Below are positions 1 through 7,060 of a stretch of 19,089 bases of DNA, piece after piece. The DNA lies in NCBI GenBank assembly GCA_903643055.1, contig CAHJWV010000280.1, positions 1-19,089 of the forward strand. Direction: 5' to 3'. The notes under the pieces are model-generated. The model was not told the origin of the DNA. It searched no databases and saw nothing but the letters and a program-made list of their open reading frames with translations. Source of the stretch: Burkholderiales bacterium. Lineage in GTDB: Bacteria; Pseudomonadota; Gammaproteobacteria; Burkholderiales; Burkholderiaceae. The position numbers and the translations under genes were made by a program. The stretch's first letter is position 1. The number at the start of each line of letters is the position of its first letter.

Positions 1-153
1 GATCTGCAGATGCCGGGGGAAGGCGAAAGCGAGCTGGAAGAAGCGCGGCTGTTTTATGTGGCCGCGACACGGGCCACGCAGCGGCTGATCATCACTGCCA
101 GCGGCGACTCAGCCTTTTCACGCAAGCTGTTTCCGACCAGCGCGGCGGTCTGA
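1..153 (+). CDS. UvrD/Rep-family DNA helicase, C-terminal end (partial)
   Basis: The window opens inside this gene; only the last 50 codons and the TGA stop are visible. The stretch EEARLFYVAATRATQRLII matches helicase motif VI of superfamily 1A (UvrD/Rep/PcrA) enzymes, where family members usually read EERRLFYVAMTRA followed by Lys/Arg and hydrophobic residues. The arginine after Thr in this motif contacts ATP in the family. These proteins are ATP-driven 3'-5' DNA helicases acting in repair or replication restart. The tail after motif VI is only about 30 residues, shorter than in E. coli UvrD, so this may be a UvrD-like or exonuclease-linked helicase rather than UvrD itself. It converges on the next gene, with a hairpin between them. 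The family is clear; the exact member cannot be told from this fragment. Confidence 0.8.
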   Translation, partial: DLQMPGEGESELEEARLFYVAATRATQRLIITASGDSAFSRKLFPTSAAV

Positions 154-172
154 AGCAACGCGGCGGCACGGC

Positions 173-197
173 CAGAGCGGCCCACTGCGCCGCTCTG
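173..197. terminator. Hairpin between convergent genes, possible bidirectional terminator
   Basis: CAGAGCGGC (173-181) and GCCGCTCTG (189-197) form a perfect 9-bp stem with a 7-nt loop. It fills the gap between the helicase stop and the stop of the hypothetical gene on the other strand. There is no T-tract on either side, so it is terminator-like rather than a textbook intrinsic terminator. Confidence 0.45.
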
Positions 198-198
198 C

Positions 199-474
199 TC
201 AATGAGCGGCGTGGCCGGGTTTGGGATAGAGGTCGAACAGGCTCAGCGCGAGGCGCTGCAGCGCGTCATCGTCGCAACCCTGGGCCCGCGCGATGCGGTC
301 AAAGGCATAGGGCTGGTCATACATCATGCGGGCCACATTGACGGCCAGCGAATGCGTGGCCATGCGGGTGCGAAAACGGCTCAGCATTTTCAGGTCGATG
401 ACCAACGGCGCAGGCCGCTCGTGGGTCTCGACGTGGGCGGGATGATCGTCGATGAGCTCGGGCAGGATGTACAT
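199..474 (-). CDS. Small conserved hypothetical protein
   Basis: Encodes 91 residues from the ATG at 474 (MYILPELIDDHPAHVETHER...). The composition looks like a real soluble protein, with balanced charges, a run of hydrophobic/Arg positions (VIDLKMLSRFRTRMATHSL) and no low complexity. No domain is recognised, and there is no signal peptide or membrane segment. The frame stays open upstream to a TTG at 519, preceded by a GAGGA-like sequence 13 nt away, which would add 15 residues (total 106). I prefer 474 because the protein-like sequence starts there, but neither start has a convincing Shine-Dalgarno. An opposite-strand frame (202-492) is open too but reads as Arg/His/Gly-rich shadow sequence. 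Downstream of dcd on the same strand, separated by about 220-265 bp. Function unknown. Confidence 0.55.
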   Translation of the reverse strand: MYILPELIDDHPAHVETHERPAPLVIDLKMLSRFRTRMATHSLAVNVARMMYDQPYAFDRIARAQGCDDDALQRLALSLFDLYPKPGHAAH

Positions 475-739
475 GGGCGGCCAATGCAGTAAGCAATTGA
501 CCTCAGGATATCCAGCCAAGCTGGCCGTTATGTCCTCAAAAAGGAGGATGAACGCCCTTCATTTCCCGGCGCGTGCGACGGTGCTTGCTCTTGCGGGCAG
601 CGTCAGCGAACAACCATCCGGCCGCGTAGCGTCTTTGGCCCTGCGGCATTCGTAGGCGACTCACTGCTTGCATCAGGCCCCCTTGTGAAAGTAAGCCGCG
701 CACGGGCAGGTGATTTCAAACGAAGCGTGGCGATGCCGC

Positions 740-1309
740 TCAGGCCTTCGGTAAGGTCACTCCGCGCTGGCCCTGGTATTTGCCGCCGCGGTCTTTGTAG
801 CTGGTTTCGCAGACCTCGTCGCTTTCGAAGAACAGCACTTGCGCGCAGCCTTCGCCGGCATAGATCTTGGCCGGCAGCGGCGTGGTGTTGCTGAACTCGA
901 GCGTCACATAGCCTTCCCATTCGGGCTCGAACGGCGTCACGTTGACGATGATCCCGCAGCGCGCATACGTGCTCTTGCCCAGGCAGATCGTCAGCACGTT
1001 GCGCGGGATGCGGAAGTACTCGAGGGTGCGCGCCAGCGCGAAGCTGTTCGGTGGGATCACGCAGACATCGGCCTCGATGTCGACGAAGCTCTTCTCGTCG
1101 AAATTCTTCGGGTCGACGACGGTGCTGTAGATGTTCGTGAAGACCTTGAACTCGGGCGCGCAGCGGATGTCGTAGCCGTAGCTGCTGGTGCCGTAGCTGA
1201 CGATCTTCTGCCCGGCCGCATCGTGGCGGACCTGCCCCGGCTCGAACGGCTCGATCATGCCGTGCTGCTCGGCCATGCGCCGGATCCATTTGTCGCTCTT
1301 GATGCTCAT
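740..1309 (-). CDS. dcd: dCTP deaminase
   Basis: Encodes 189 residues (E. coli Dcd is 193). The enzyme hydrolyses dCTP to dUTP and ammonia, feeding dUMP and hence dTMP synthesis in the cytosol. The family core is present: [10 protein letters not shown] (residues 111-120, with Ser113 and Arg117 in the positions of the catalytic Ser and Arg), then [12 protein letters not shown] (130-141), where Glu138 corresponds to the catalytic glutamate that activates water. The C-terminal [14 protein letters not shown] (171-184) is the nucleotide-closing tail typical of the trimeric dCTP deaminase/dUTPase fold. The ATG at 1309 begins [13 protein letters not shown], the usual start. No clear Shine-Dalgarno is seen. 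It lies 48 bp downstream of the C13 peptidase gene on the same strand, so the two may share a transcript. Confidence 0.97.
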   Translation of the reverse strand: MSIKSDKWIRRMAEQHGMIEPFEPGQVRHDAAGQKIVSYGTSSYGYDIRCAPEFKVFTNIYSTVVDPKNFDEKSFVDIEADVCVIPPNSFALARTLEYFRIPRNVLTICLGKSTYARCGIIVNVTPFEPEWEGYVTLEFSNTTPLPAKIYAGEGCAQVLFFESDEVCETSYKDRGGKYQGQRGVTLPKA

Positions 1310-1357
1310 TGCGGTGCCAAGGTCTGGAAAGGGTGCGATTGTAGGGACGCGACTGTG

Positions 1358-3166
1358 TCAGTTCGGCGGGGGTGCCGCAGGGTCCTGCGCCTCGCCTGCG
1401 GCTTCGAGCCGCGCCTTCAAGTCGGCCAGTTTCGGGCGGATCAACTCTCCCACCGAGATCTGCGGGTTGGAGTAGCCATCGGTCTTGCCGGCCTCTTGTT
1501 CGCGGCGGGCAATGACCTCTCGCGCCGCCTGGTGCGCCACCTCGAACGAACGGGTGCCGTTGCGCAGTTGCTCGTCGTACATCGCGCGGCCGAAGAAGGT
1601 CAGGTCGGACTTGCGGCCACAGCCATACGAGGTGTGATCGGCATCCGAGGCCGTCATCATCAGCGTGCCCGGTTCGGAGAGCGGCGCCACCCAGGCTCCG
1701 GCATAGCAAGCAGACACCGAAATGACACGGTAACGAATGCCCGCGGCGTCGAGCCAGGTGCGCAGGTCTTGCGGCGTCACGGATTCGACCTCGATCGGCC
1801 GGAAGTTCGCCGACAGCTTGCCGTCTTGCGCGCCATGCGAAGTCAGGTGAATGAAGAGGATGTCTTCATCGCGGTTCATCACGGCGGCCATGCGCTGGAT
1901 CGCGCGTTGCATATTCAGCGGCGTGGCCCAGGGCACGTCCGACAAGGTCTTCGCATGGTTCTGCAGCTGGATCAGATGGCCTTCGGCATCAAAGCGCTTG
2001 CGCATCACCTCGCCCACCATCGTGACTTCGCGGCGAAACACCTCTTCGCCGGCATAGGGTGCGAAGGTGATGCCGTAAAGATCGATCACGCCGGGGCGCT
2101 CGGGCTGCACCGCGTTCAAGGCCTGAATCACCGCACTCGATTGCGCCTCCAGCGCGTCTTGCGTCAGGTGCGGCCGCATGTCTTCGACATCGGCCCGCAC
2201 CTCATCGGGGTACCAGAACTGCGTGGACGGCGCCCACACGTCCAGCAACCCCGTCAGCACGAAGACGCTGACGACGACCAGCCGCACGCTGGCAGGGACG
2301 GTTTGCCGCCACAGAAAAACCATGCCGGCCAAGGCCACCCAGGCGACCACCACCAAAGGAATTCCCCACAGCAGCCACGGCACCACCTTTGGCGCTATCC
2401 GCAAGCCGAAATGCAGCACGCCGAGATAGATCAACCACAGCGGCGTCGAGATCACCATCTGCTGCGCCACCAGCACGCCGAACAAGGTGGCCGCGCCGGG
2501 CCGCGGTGGGCCGGCCGGCAGCGGTGGCGGCAAAGCGGCGTTGCCGGCCAAGGCGCGATCGAAGGCCAGCTCGACGGCGTCGTCACCCGAGGCTTCGCCC
2601 GAGAGATCAGCCGAGGCTTCGCTCAAAAGGTCGTTCGAAGGGTCGCTCGAAAGTTCAACGGATGGGCCAGCGCTTGCGGCCTGCGGCTCGTCGACGCGGG
2701 CCTTGCCCGGTGCCTCACTCGGTGCATCGCCTGCTTTACCGCTGGGTCCATGAGCGTCGGGTAAGTGTGGATCGGACACGGCCTGAGGTTCAACGCTGGC
2801 CAGGCCCGTCGCGCTGCCACTCGGTGCGCGGTCCAGGCCGTCGCCCGGGCTGAGCTCCAGCCGCTTCTGTGTCACTTCCCGGTTTCGCCGAACCACCAGC
2901 CAGCAAACCCACAACAGCAGCGCCGTCGTCAGCCAGCCGCTGGTGATCGCCTCCCAGTAGAAGCTGGCCGCCCCGGCAACTGCAGCACGTTGCAACAGCA
3001 CGCCGATGCCGATCGAAGCCAGCGCCAAAAGGGCCAGCACCCACGGGCTGGCGTGCACATCTTCCAGCCGCGGGCGCCGCCAGACGGCGCCGCGCAGGCC
3101 CTCGCGAACCCAGGGCCAAGGCCCTTGTGACGGTGAATGAGGGTCTTGTTGATTTTGAGATGACAT
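1358..3166 (-). CDS. Membrane-anchored C13 family (legumain-like) cysteine peptidase
   Basis: Encodes 602 residues from the ATG at 3166, which has AGGAG 7 nt upstream; an open frame extends to 3268 but without a good start. Layout: two hydrophobic segments (about 41-60 and 76-92), a low-complexity Ser/Asp/Glu/Pro/Ala linker (about 104-225), a second hydrophobic group (about 228-253, 262-286, 294-311), then the peptidase domain (about 320-580). The catalytic dyad of family C13 is visible: His444 in FIHLTSHGAQDG and Cys487 in ISVSACYAGAW, each after a hydrophobic beta-strand, as in the caspase-like (clan CD) fold. Family members such as legumain and the GPI transamidase subunit Gpi8 cleave or transfer after Asn/Asp; the bacterial substrates are unknown. 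The peptidase domain probably sits on one face of the inner membrane. Lies directly upstream of dcd. Confidence 0.85.
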   Translation of the reverse strand: MSSQNQQDPHSPSQGPWPWVREGLRGAVWRRPRLEDVHASPWVLALLALASIGIGVLLQRAAVAGAASFYWEAITSGWLTTALLLWVCWLVVRRNREVTQKRLELSPGDGLDRAPSGSATGLASVEPQAVSDPHLPDAHGPSGKAGDAPSEAPGKARVDEPQAASAGPSVELSSDPSNDLLSEASADLSGEASGDDAVELAFDRALAGNAALPPPLPAGPPRPGAATLFGVLVAQQMVISTPLWLIYLGVLHFGLRIAPKVVPWLLWGIPLVVVAWVALAGMVFLWRQTVPASVRLVVVSVFVLTGLLDVWAPSTQFWYPDEVRADVEDMRPHLTQDALEAQSSAVIQALNAVQPERPGVIDLYGITFAPYAGEEVFRREVTMVGEVMRKRFDAEGHLIQLQNHAKTLSDVPWATPLNMQRAIQRMAAVMNRDEDILFIHLTSHGAQDGKLSANFRPIEVESVTPQDLRTWLDAAGIRYRVISVSACYAGAWVAPLSEPGTLMMTASDADHTSYGCGRKSDLTFFGRAMYDEQLRNGTRSFEVAHQAAREVIARREQEAGKTDGYSNPQISVGELIRPKLADLKARLEAAGEAQDPAAPPPN

Positions 3167-3266
3167 CTGAACGCTCCTGGTCGCCGATCGTAGCTGCGTG
3201 CAAAGCAAGCCCTTCGGGTTTAAGCTGCAACACACGAGGGCACACTGAACGCACAGGAGACATGAC
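3167..3266. promoter_or_regulatory. Divergent intergenic region (C13 peptidase / Mpo1-like gene)
   Basis: This 100-bp gap separates two divergently transcribed genes and must hold both promoters. Visible ribosome-binding sites are AGGAG 7 nt before the ATG at 3166 (minus) and AGGAG 7 nt before the ATG at 3267 (plus). A small GC hairpin (AAGCCC-TTC-GGGTTT, about 3208-3222) lies near the centre. I cannot assign -35/-10 boxes with confidence. Confidence 0.4.
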
Positions 3267-3806
3267 ATGACCCGTCCTTGCAGTAACGCTGACCTGCTGG
3301 CCCACTACGCCGAGTACCACCGCGATCAGCGCAACATCGTGACCCATTGCGTTGGCATTCCGATGGTCGTGTTCGCGGTCGGCGTGTTGCTGGCGCGGCT
3401 GCATTTCAACTTCGGCGGCATGGAATTCACCCTCGGCTGGATCGCGCTGGCCTTGGCCGCCGCGTGGTACCTGAGCCGCCGTGGCGAGACCACGCTGGGG
3501 CTGGCCGTCTCCATCGGCATCGGCGTGCTGTTCGCGTTGGCGCATGGCGTGGCCGATGGCAGCACCGCCAGTTGGCTTGGCTGGGTGCTCAGCAGTTTCT
3601 TCGCCGGCATATTGATCCAGTTGATCGGCCACTATTACGAAGGCCGCGCGCCCGGGCCGGTCACCAACCCGTTCGCGCTGCTGATCGGGCCGCTGTTCAT
3701 CGCCGCGCAAGGGCTCTTCGCCCTCGGCTGGAACCGCGCCTTGTTCGAAGAGATCGAACGCCGCGCCGGCCCGACCCACTTGCGCGATCTGGCTCACCCA
3801 GCCTGA
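3267..3806 (+). CDS. Mpo1-like (DUF962) membrane protein, copy 1
   Basis: Encodes 179 residues. The ATG at 3267 has AGGAG 7 nt upstream. Family hallmarks are the N-terminal block with YHRDQRNIVTHCVGIP (His18, Asn23, His27) and the second block QLIGHYYEGRAPG (His122, Glu125), which together carry the conserved histidines of the DUF962/YGL010w family. Around these are four to five hydrophobic segments (about 29-43, 53-69, 76-96, 103-120, 136-153), so it is an inner-membrane protein. Yeast Mpo1 is an Fe(II)-dependent dioxygenase that shortens 2-hydroxy fatty acids by alpha-oxidation; whether bacterial members do the same is inference. It is followed by a paralogue in the same direction. The stop codon is inside the left arm of a long hairpin. 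Confidence 0.88.
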   Translation: MTRPCSNADLLAHYAEYHRDQRNIVTHCVGIPMVVFAVGVLLARLHFNFGGMEFTLGWIALALAAAWYLSRRGETTLGLAVSIGIGVLFALAHGVADGSTASWLGWVLSSFFAGILIQLIGHYYEGRAPGPVTNPFALLIGPLFIAAQGLFALGWNRALFEEIERRAGPTHLRDLAHPA

Positions 3807-3858
3807 CCGGTCGGGGCTGCGGCCCGACCAGTCAGGCTGCCGACATCTCATCGTCGGC
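3799..3858 (+). terminator. Long hairpin pair between the two Mpo1-like genes
   Basis: A 17-bp stem with one mismatch (3799-3815 with 3823-3839, 7-nt loop GCTGCGG) starts in the last codons of the first Mpo1-like gene and includes its stop codon. A second small hairpin, GCCGAC (3839-3844) with GTCGGC (3853-3858), follows at once. There is no T-tract, so this could be a terminator/attenuator or an RNA-stabilising 3' structure that uncouples the two paralogues. Confidence 0.5.
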
Positions 3859-3915
3859 CGCTCAAGAATGGCCGCCAAGCTCGCCCACAACAAGATCGAT
3901 GGCCCTAAAGACACC

Positions 3916-4452
3916 ATGCGCCAAGCCACCGAACTTCTTTCGCAGTACGCGACCTACCACCGCGACCGCCGCAACATCGCGACCCATTTCATCGGCGTGC
4001 CGATGCTGGTGTTCGCGGTCGGTGTGCTGCTGGCGCGGCCCGCGTTCAGCGTCGGCGACTGGAGCCTGACGCCCGCGATGCTGGCCTGGGTGATGTCGAC
4101 GCTGTGGTACCTGTCGCGCGGCAATTTGGTGCTCGCGCTGGCGGTCAGCGCCGCCAACGGCGTGCTGATCGCGCTCGGCCACGCGGTCGCGCAGCAAGGC
4201 GATGCCGCCTGGTGGGCCGGCGGTGTCGGCGGCTTCATCGTCGGCTGGGCGATCCAGTTCGTCGGCCACCATTACGAAGGCCGCAAGCCGGCGTTTGCCG
4301 ATGACCTGGTCGGCTTGCTGGTCGGCCCGATGTTCGTTACCGCCGAAGCGATGTTTGCGCTCGGCTGGGATCGCCCGCTGCACGCGAAGATCGAAGCCCA
4401 TGCCGGCCCGACGCTGATTCGCGAGATGCCGCGCGCGCCGATAAAGCCGTGA
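3916..4452 (+). CDS. Mpo1-like (DUF962) membrane protein, copy 2
   Basis: Encodes 178 residues from the ATG at 3916. It is a paralogue of the preceding gene: YHRDRRNIATHFIGVP (His15, Asn20, His24) and QFVGHHYEGRKPAFADD (His118, His119, Glu121) align with the same blocks there, with matching hydrophobic segments and a shared ending around ALGWDRPLHAKIEAHAGPT. Predicted multi-pass inner-membrane protein; by family, a possible Fe(II) dioxygenase on hydroxy fatty acids. The start is uncertain: an in-frame ATG at 3868 would add 16 residues (MAAKLAHNKIDGPKDT), but aligning with copy 1 favours 3916, and neither has a clear Shine-Dalgarno. The last codons (AAG CCG TGA) form the first unit of a tandem repeat that runs beyond the stop. 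Confidence 0.85.
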   Translation: MRQATELLSQYATYHRDRRNIATHFIGVPMLVFAVGVLLARPAFSVGDWSLTPAMLAWVMSTLWYLSRGNLVLALAVSAANGVLIALGHAVAQQGDAAWWAGGVGGFIVGWAIQFVGHHYEGRKPAFADDLVGLLVGPMFVTAEAMFALGWDRPLHAKIEAHAGPTLIREMPRAPIKP

Positions 4453-4498
4453 AGCCGTGAAGCCGATGAAGCCGATGAAGCCGTGAAGCCGTGAAGCC
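4444..4498 (+). repeat. Tandem AAGCCGTG / AAGCCGATG repeat
   Basis: Six consecutive units: AAGCCGTG (4444, 4452), AAGCCGATG (4460, 4469), AAGCCGTG (4478, 4486), then a partial AAGCC (4494-4498). Units are 8 or 9 bp, arranged symmetrically as 8-8-9-9-8-8. The first unit encodes the last two codons and stop of the second Mpo1-like gene. Unit gain or loss by slipped-strand mispairing is plausible; it would mainly alter the 3' untranslated region, or the last residues if it fell before the stop. Confidence 0.85.
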
Positions 4499-4548
4499 AA
4501 AAGCGTGAGGCCGGCCCTGGAAGCGACGGCCTGACCGGCGTCAGTGCC

Positions 4549-5640
4549 TCAGGTGTTCTTCGAGATCGAGATGGTCGGAAACTTCGACGAGAAGTCTTTG
4601 CTGCGCTGGGCGATTTTCACCGCCACCTGCCGCGCAATCGCCTTGTAGAGCGCGGCGATCTCACCGTCCGGGTGACTGACAACGGTCGGCGTGCCCGAGT
4701 CGGTCTGCTCGCGGATGCCGATGCTCAGCGGCAGCGCGCCGAGGTAGTCCATCTGGTATTCGGCTGCCATCTTCTTGCCGCCATCGGCGCCAAAGATATG
4801 CTCCACATGCCCGCAATTGCTGCACACGTGGACCGCCATGTTCTCGACGATGCCGAGAATCGGCACGCCAACCTTCTCGAACATCTTGATGCCGCGCCGC
4901 GCGTCGATCAGCGCGATGTCTTGCGGCGTGGTCACGATCACCGCGCCGGTCAGCGGCACGCGCTGGCTCAGCGTCAGCTGGATGTCACCGGTGCCAGGCG
5001 GCATGTCGACGATCAGGTAATCGAGGTCTTTCCAGTTCGTCTGCCGCAGCAGTTGGTCGAGCGCCTGCGTGGCCATCGGGCCGCGCCAGATCATCGCGTT
5101 GTCGGCCTCGACCAGAAAGCCGATCGACATCACCTGCACGCCGTGGTTTTCCATCGGCTCCATCGTCTTGCCATCGGCGCTCTCGGGCCGGCCTGACAGG
5201 CCGAGCATCATCGGCTGGCTCGGCCCGTAGATGTCGGCATCGAGAATGCCGACGCTCGCGCCTTCGGCGGCCAGCGCCAGAGCGAGGTTGACCGCGGTCG
5301 TGCTTTTGCCGACGCCGCCCTTGCCCGACGCCACCGCGACGATGTTCTTCACGTTCGGCAGCAGCTGCACGCCGCGCTGCACCGCATGCGAGACGATCTT
5401 CGTGGCCAGCTGCGGCTGCACCGCCGTCACACCCGGCAAGGCACGCACCGCCGCGCTCAGCGCTTCGCTCAGGCCCGCCAGCTGGCTTTTCGCCGGATAG
5501 CCCAGCTCCACCTCGAACGACACCGCGCCCCCATCGATGCGAAGGTTTTTCAGTTGACGGGTGCTGACGAAGTCTTTCCCAGTGTTCGGGTCGACGACGG
5601 TCTGGATTGCGGCGGTGACCGCCTGCTCGGTGAGGGCCAT
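4549..5640 (-). CDS. apbC: Mrp/ApbC/NBP35-family iron-sulfur cluster carrier ATPase
   Basis: Encodes 363 residues from the ATG at 5640 (MALTEQAVTAAIQTVVDPNTGK, the usual start; a TTG at 5667 is also in frame). An N-terminal MIP18/FeS-assembly-like domain (about 1-85) is followed by the P-loop ATPase domain: deviant Walker A GKGGVGKST (106-114), GILDADIYGPSQP (131-143), and the IVDMPPGTGD Walker B-like segment (210-219). Cys273 and Cys276 in HVCSNCGH form the CxxC that binds a bridging [4Fe-4S] cluster at the dimer interface. The family carries Fe-S clusters to apoproteins in the cytosol. Divergent from the cupin-like gene and metG; mrp-metG proximity is common in proteobacteria. Also called mrp. 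No clear Shine-Dalgarno. Confidence 0.95.
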   Translation of the reverse strand: MALTEQAVTAAIQTVVDPNTGKDFVSTRQLKNLRIDGGAVSFEVELGYPAKSQLAGLSEALSAAVRALPGVTAVQPQLATKIVSHAVQRGVQLLPNVKNIVAVASGKGGVGKSTTAVNLALALAAEGASVGILDADIYGPSQPMMLGLSGRPESADGKTMEPMENHGVQVMSIGFLVEADNAMIWRGPMATQALDQLLRQTNWKDLDYLIVDMPPGTGDIQLTLSQRVPLTGAVIVTTPQDIALIDARRGIKMFEKVGVPILGIVENMAVHVCSNCGHVEHIFGADGGKKMAAEYQMDYLGALPLSIGIREQTDSGTPTVVSHPDGEIAALYKAIARQVAVKIAQRSKDFSSKFPTISISKNT

Positions 5641-5891
5641 GGAATCGGTGGACTGGGTTGGATGCAAATGCGCCGGTTGGCGCGATCGGCCAGTCTAGCC
5701 CCTTGTCGAAGACCTTCGGCCGGGCGCCTGAAGTGCCTCGCGCGGGCCGTCGCACTCATCGGCTGCAGCGAGCATCAGCCTGCGGCAAGTCCAGGTTTAC
5801 GTTCACTACTTTGTGCCGGGCCGCTTCTTAAAATTCCAGCTCCGGTGCGGCTGCGCGCTCTCGTGACCCTCTGACTTCGGACACCTCGACC
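5641..5891. promoter_or_regulatory. Divergent intergenic region upstream of apbC and the cupin-like gene
   Basis: A 251-bp gap between divergent starts, with no coding sequence I would support. On the plus strand a TAAAAT at 5829-5834 is a plausible -10 element about 58 bp before the cupin-like ATG; no well-spaced -35 is visible. Promoter elements for apbC on the minus strand could not be assigned. Confidence 0.35.
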
Positions 5892-7019
5892 ATGAGCTCA
5901 CTCGATTCCTGCCCGCCCCCGCGCAAGCTGGGCCCGAACGAAACCACCGGCTCGGTGCCGCAAGCCGAGCCGCACAAGCAGCCGGTGCCACGGGCGCCGA
6001 AGCCTGCGTTCAAGCCGGTCGACGCCGGCTGGTTGCAATGGGTCGCTGAAAACCGACTGCGCAATTGCTCGCCCGAAGCCATGATCGTCACGATGACGCA
6101 GGGCGGCCTCGACCCTTTGCAAAGCAGCGCGGCCATCGCCCGCATGGAATCCGACCCCGCCTTCCTGGCCGCGCGCAAGGTCCAGCAGCTTCAGTACAAG
6201 CTGGAATCGGTGATGGCGAACCAGCAAAAGCTGTGGGAACAATCGCCGACCTACACCGAAGTCGAGAAGCGGCAGAACGTTTCGCATGGCGAGTTGCTGG
6301 AGCGTTATGTCTGCAGCAGCCGGCCCTTGGTCTTGACGGACGTTGCGAAAGACTGGCCGGCGCTGAAGCACTGGTCACCGCACTACCTCAAAGACCATTT
6401 CGGCCACCTCGACCTGCAGCTTCAGGCCCAGCCCAGCGCCGACCCGAAGCACGAACCGAGCAAACCGAGCGCTCAGCGGCTGGTGCGCCTGTCGGTCTTT
6501 GTCGATCAGGTATTGGCCGGCGGTGCGCCGAGCAACTACCAGCTGGCGGCTCACAGCGAGGCGCTGCGCCGCCCCGACTTTGCCCCGCTGCTGAAAGACA
6601 TCGGCGAGCTGCACCCGATCTGCAACCGCGCCGAATTACCGCAGCACGCATCGTTCTGGTTTGGCCCCGGCGGCACCGTGACGCCGCTGCAGCACGACAC
6701 GCAAATGCTGATGCACACGCAGATCGTCGGCCGCAAGCGCTGGCGCTTCATCTCGCCGCTCGATACGCACCGCCTCTACAACTACTTCGGCGCCTACAGC
6801 CCGATCGATCTCGACGCGCCCGACTTCTACCGCTTCCCGGCCTTTCGCGATGTGAAGGTGCTGGAGGTGATTGCCGAGCCCGGCGATACCGTTTTCCTGC
6901 CGCTGGGCTGGTGGCATCAGGTGAAGTCGCTCGACGTCAGCCTGTCCTTCTCGTATTCGAACCTCGCGGTGCCAAACCAGTACACCTTCGCGAACCCGAC
7001 GATCACGAACTGGACTTGA
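5892..7019 (+). CDS. JmjC-like / cupin_8 domain protein with altered metal triad
   Basis: Encodes 375 residues. The N-terminal part (about 45-115) is the helical region often preceding this domain in bacterial proteins (WLQWVAENRLRNCSPEAM...). The cupin/JmjC-like barrel spans about 135-375: FWFGPGGTVTPL, GRKRWRFISP, PGDTVFLPLGWWHQV and SLSFSYSN are characteristic. In Fe(II)/2-oxoglutarate oxygenases of this fold (FIH type) the metal is held by His-x-Asp and a distal His. Here the segment reads TPLQHDTQ: Asp269 and distal His342 are present, but Gln267 occupies the first His position, with His268 in the middle. The relatives hydroxylate proteins or small molecules; this one may have altered or no activity. 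Predicted cytosolic. Lies between apbC (divergent) and metG (same strand), which follows a strong hairpin. Confidence 0.85.
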   Translation: MSSLDSCPPPRKLGPNETTGSVPQAEPHKQPVPRAPKPAFKPVDAGWLQWVAENRLRNCSPEAMIVTMTQGGLDPLQSSAAIARMESDPAFLAARKVQQLQYKLESVMANQQKLWEQSPTYTEVEKRQNVSHGELLERYVCSSRPLVLTDVAKDWPALKHWSPHYLKDHFGHLDLQLQAQPSADPKHEPSKPSAQRLVRLSVFVDQVLAGGAPSNYQLAAHSEALRRPDFAPLLKDIGELHPICNRAELPQHASFWFGPGGTVTPLQHDTQMLMHTQIVGRKRWRFISPLDTHRLYNYFGAYSPIDLDAPDFYRFPAFRDVKVLEVIAEPGDTVFLPLGWWHQVKSLDVSLSFSYSNLAVPNQYTFANPTITNWT

Positions 7020-7060
7020 ATCCCACCGCTGCATCGCAGCCGCTGCGATCACCATCCCAC

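Noticed and set aside
541..655. AAGGAGG followed directly by ATG (548) with a 35-codon frame
   Set aside because: The Shine-Dalgarno abuts the start codon with no spacer, and the peptide shows no recognisable features; probably chance.
839..2764. Very long plus-strand open frame opposite dcd and the C13 peptidase gene
   Set aside because: It is antisense to two genes with clear catalytic motifs; its translation is Arg/His/Gln-rich without domains, as expected from high G/C at third codon positions.
3167..3268. 34-residue upstream extension of the C13 peptidase frame
   Set aside because: The ATG at 3166 has a well-placed AGGAG, and the extension overlaps the divergent gene's start and reads as non-protein-like sequence.
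4444..4498. CRISPR array
   Set aside because: Units are contiguous with no spacers and only 8-9 bp long; a simple tandem repeat.
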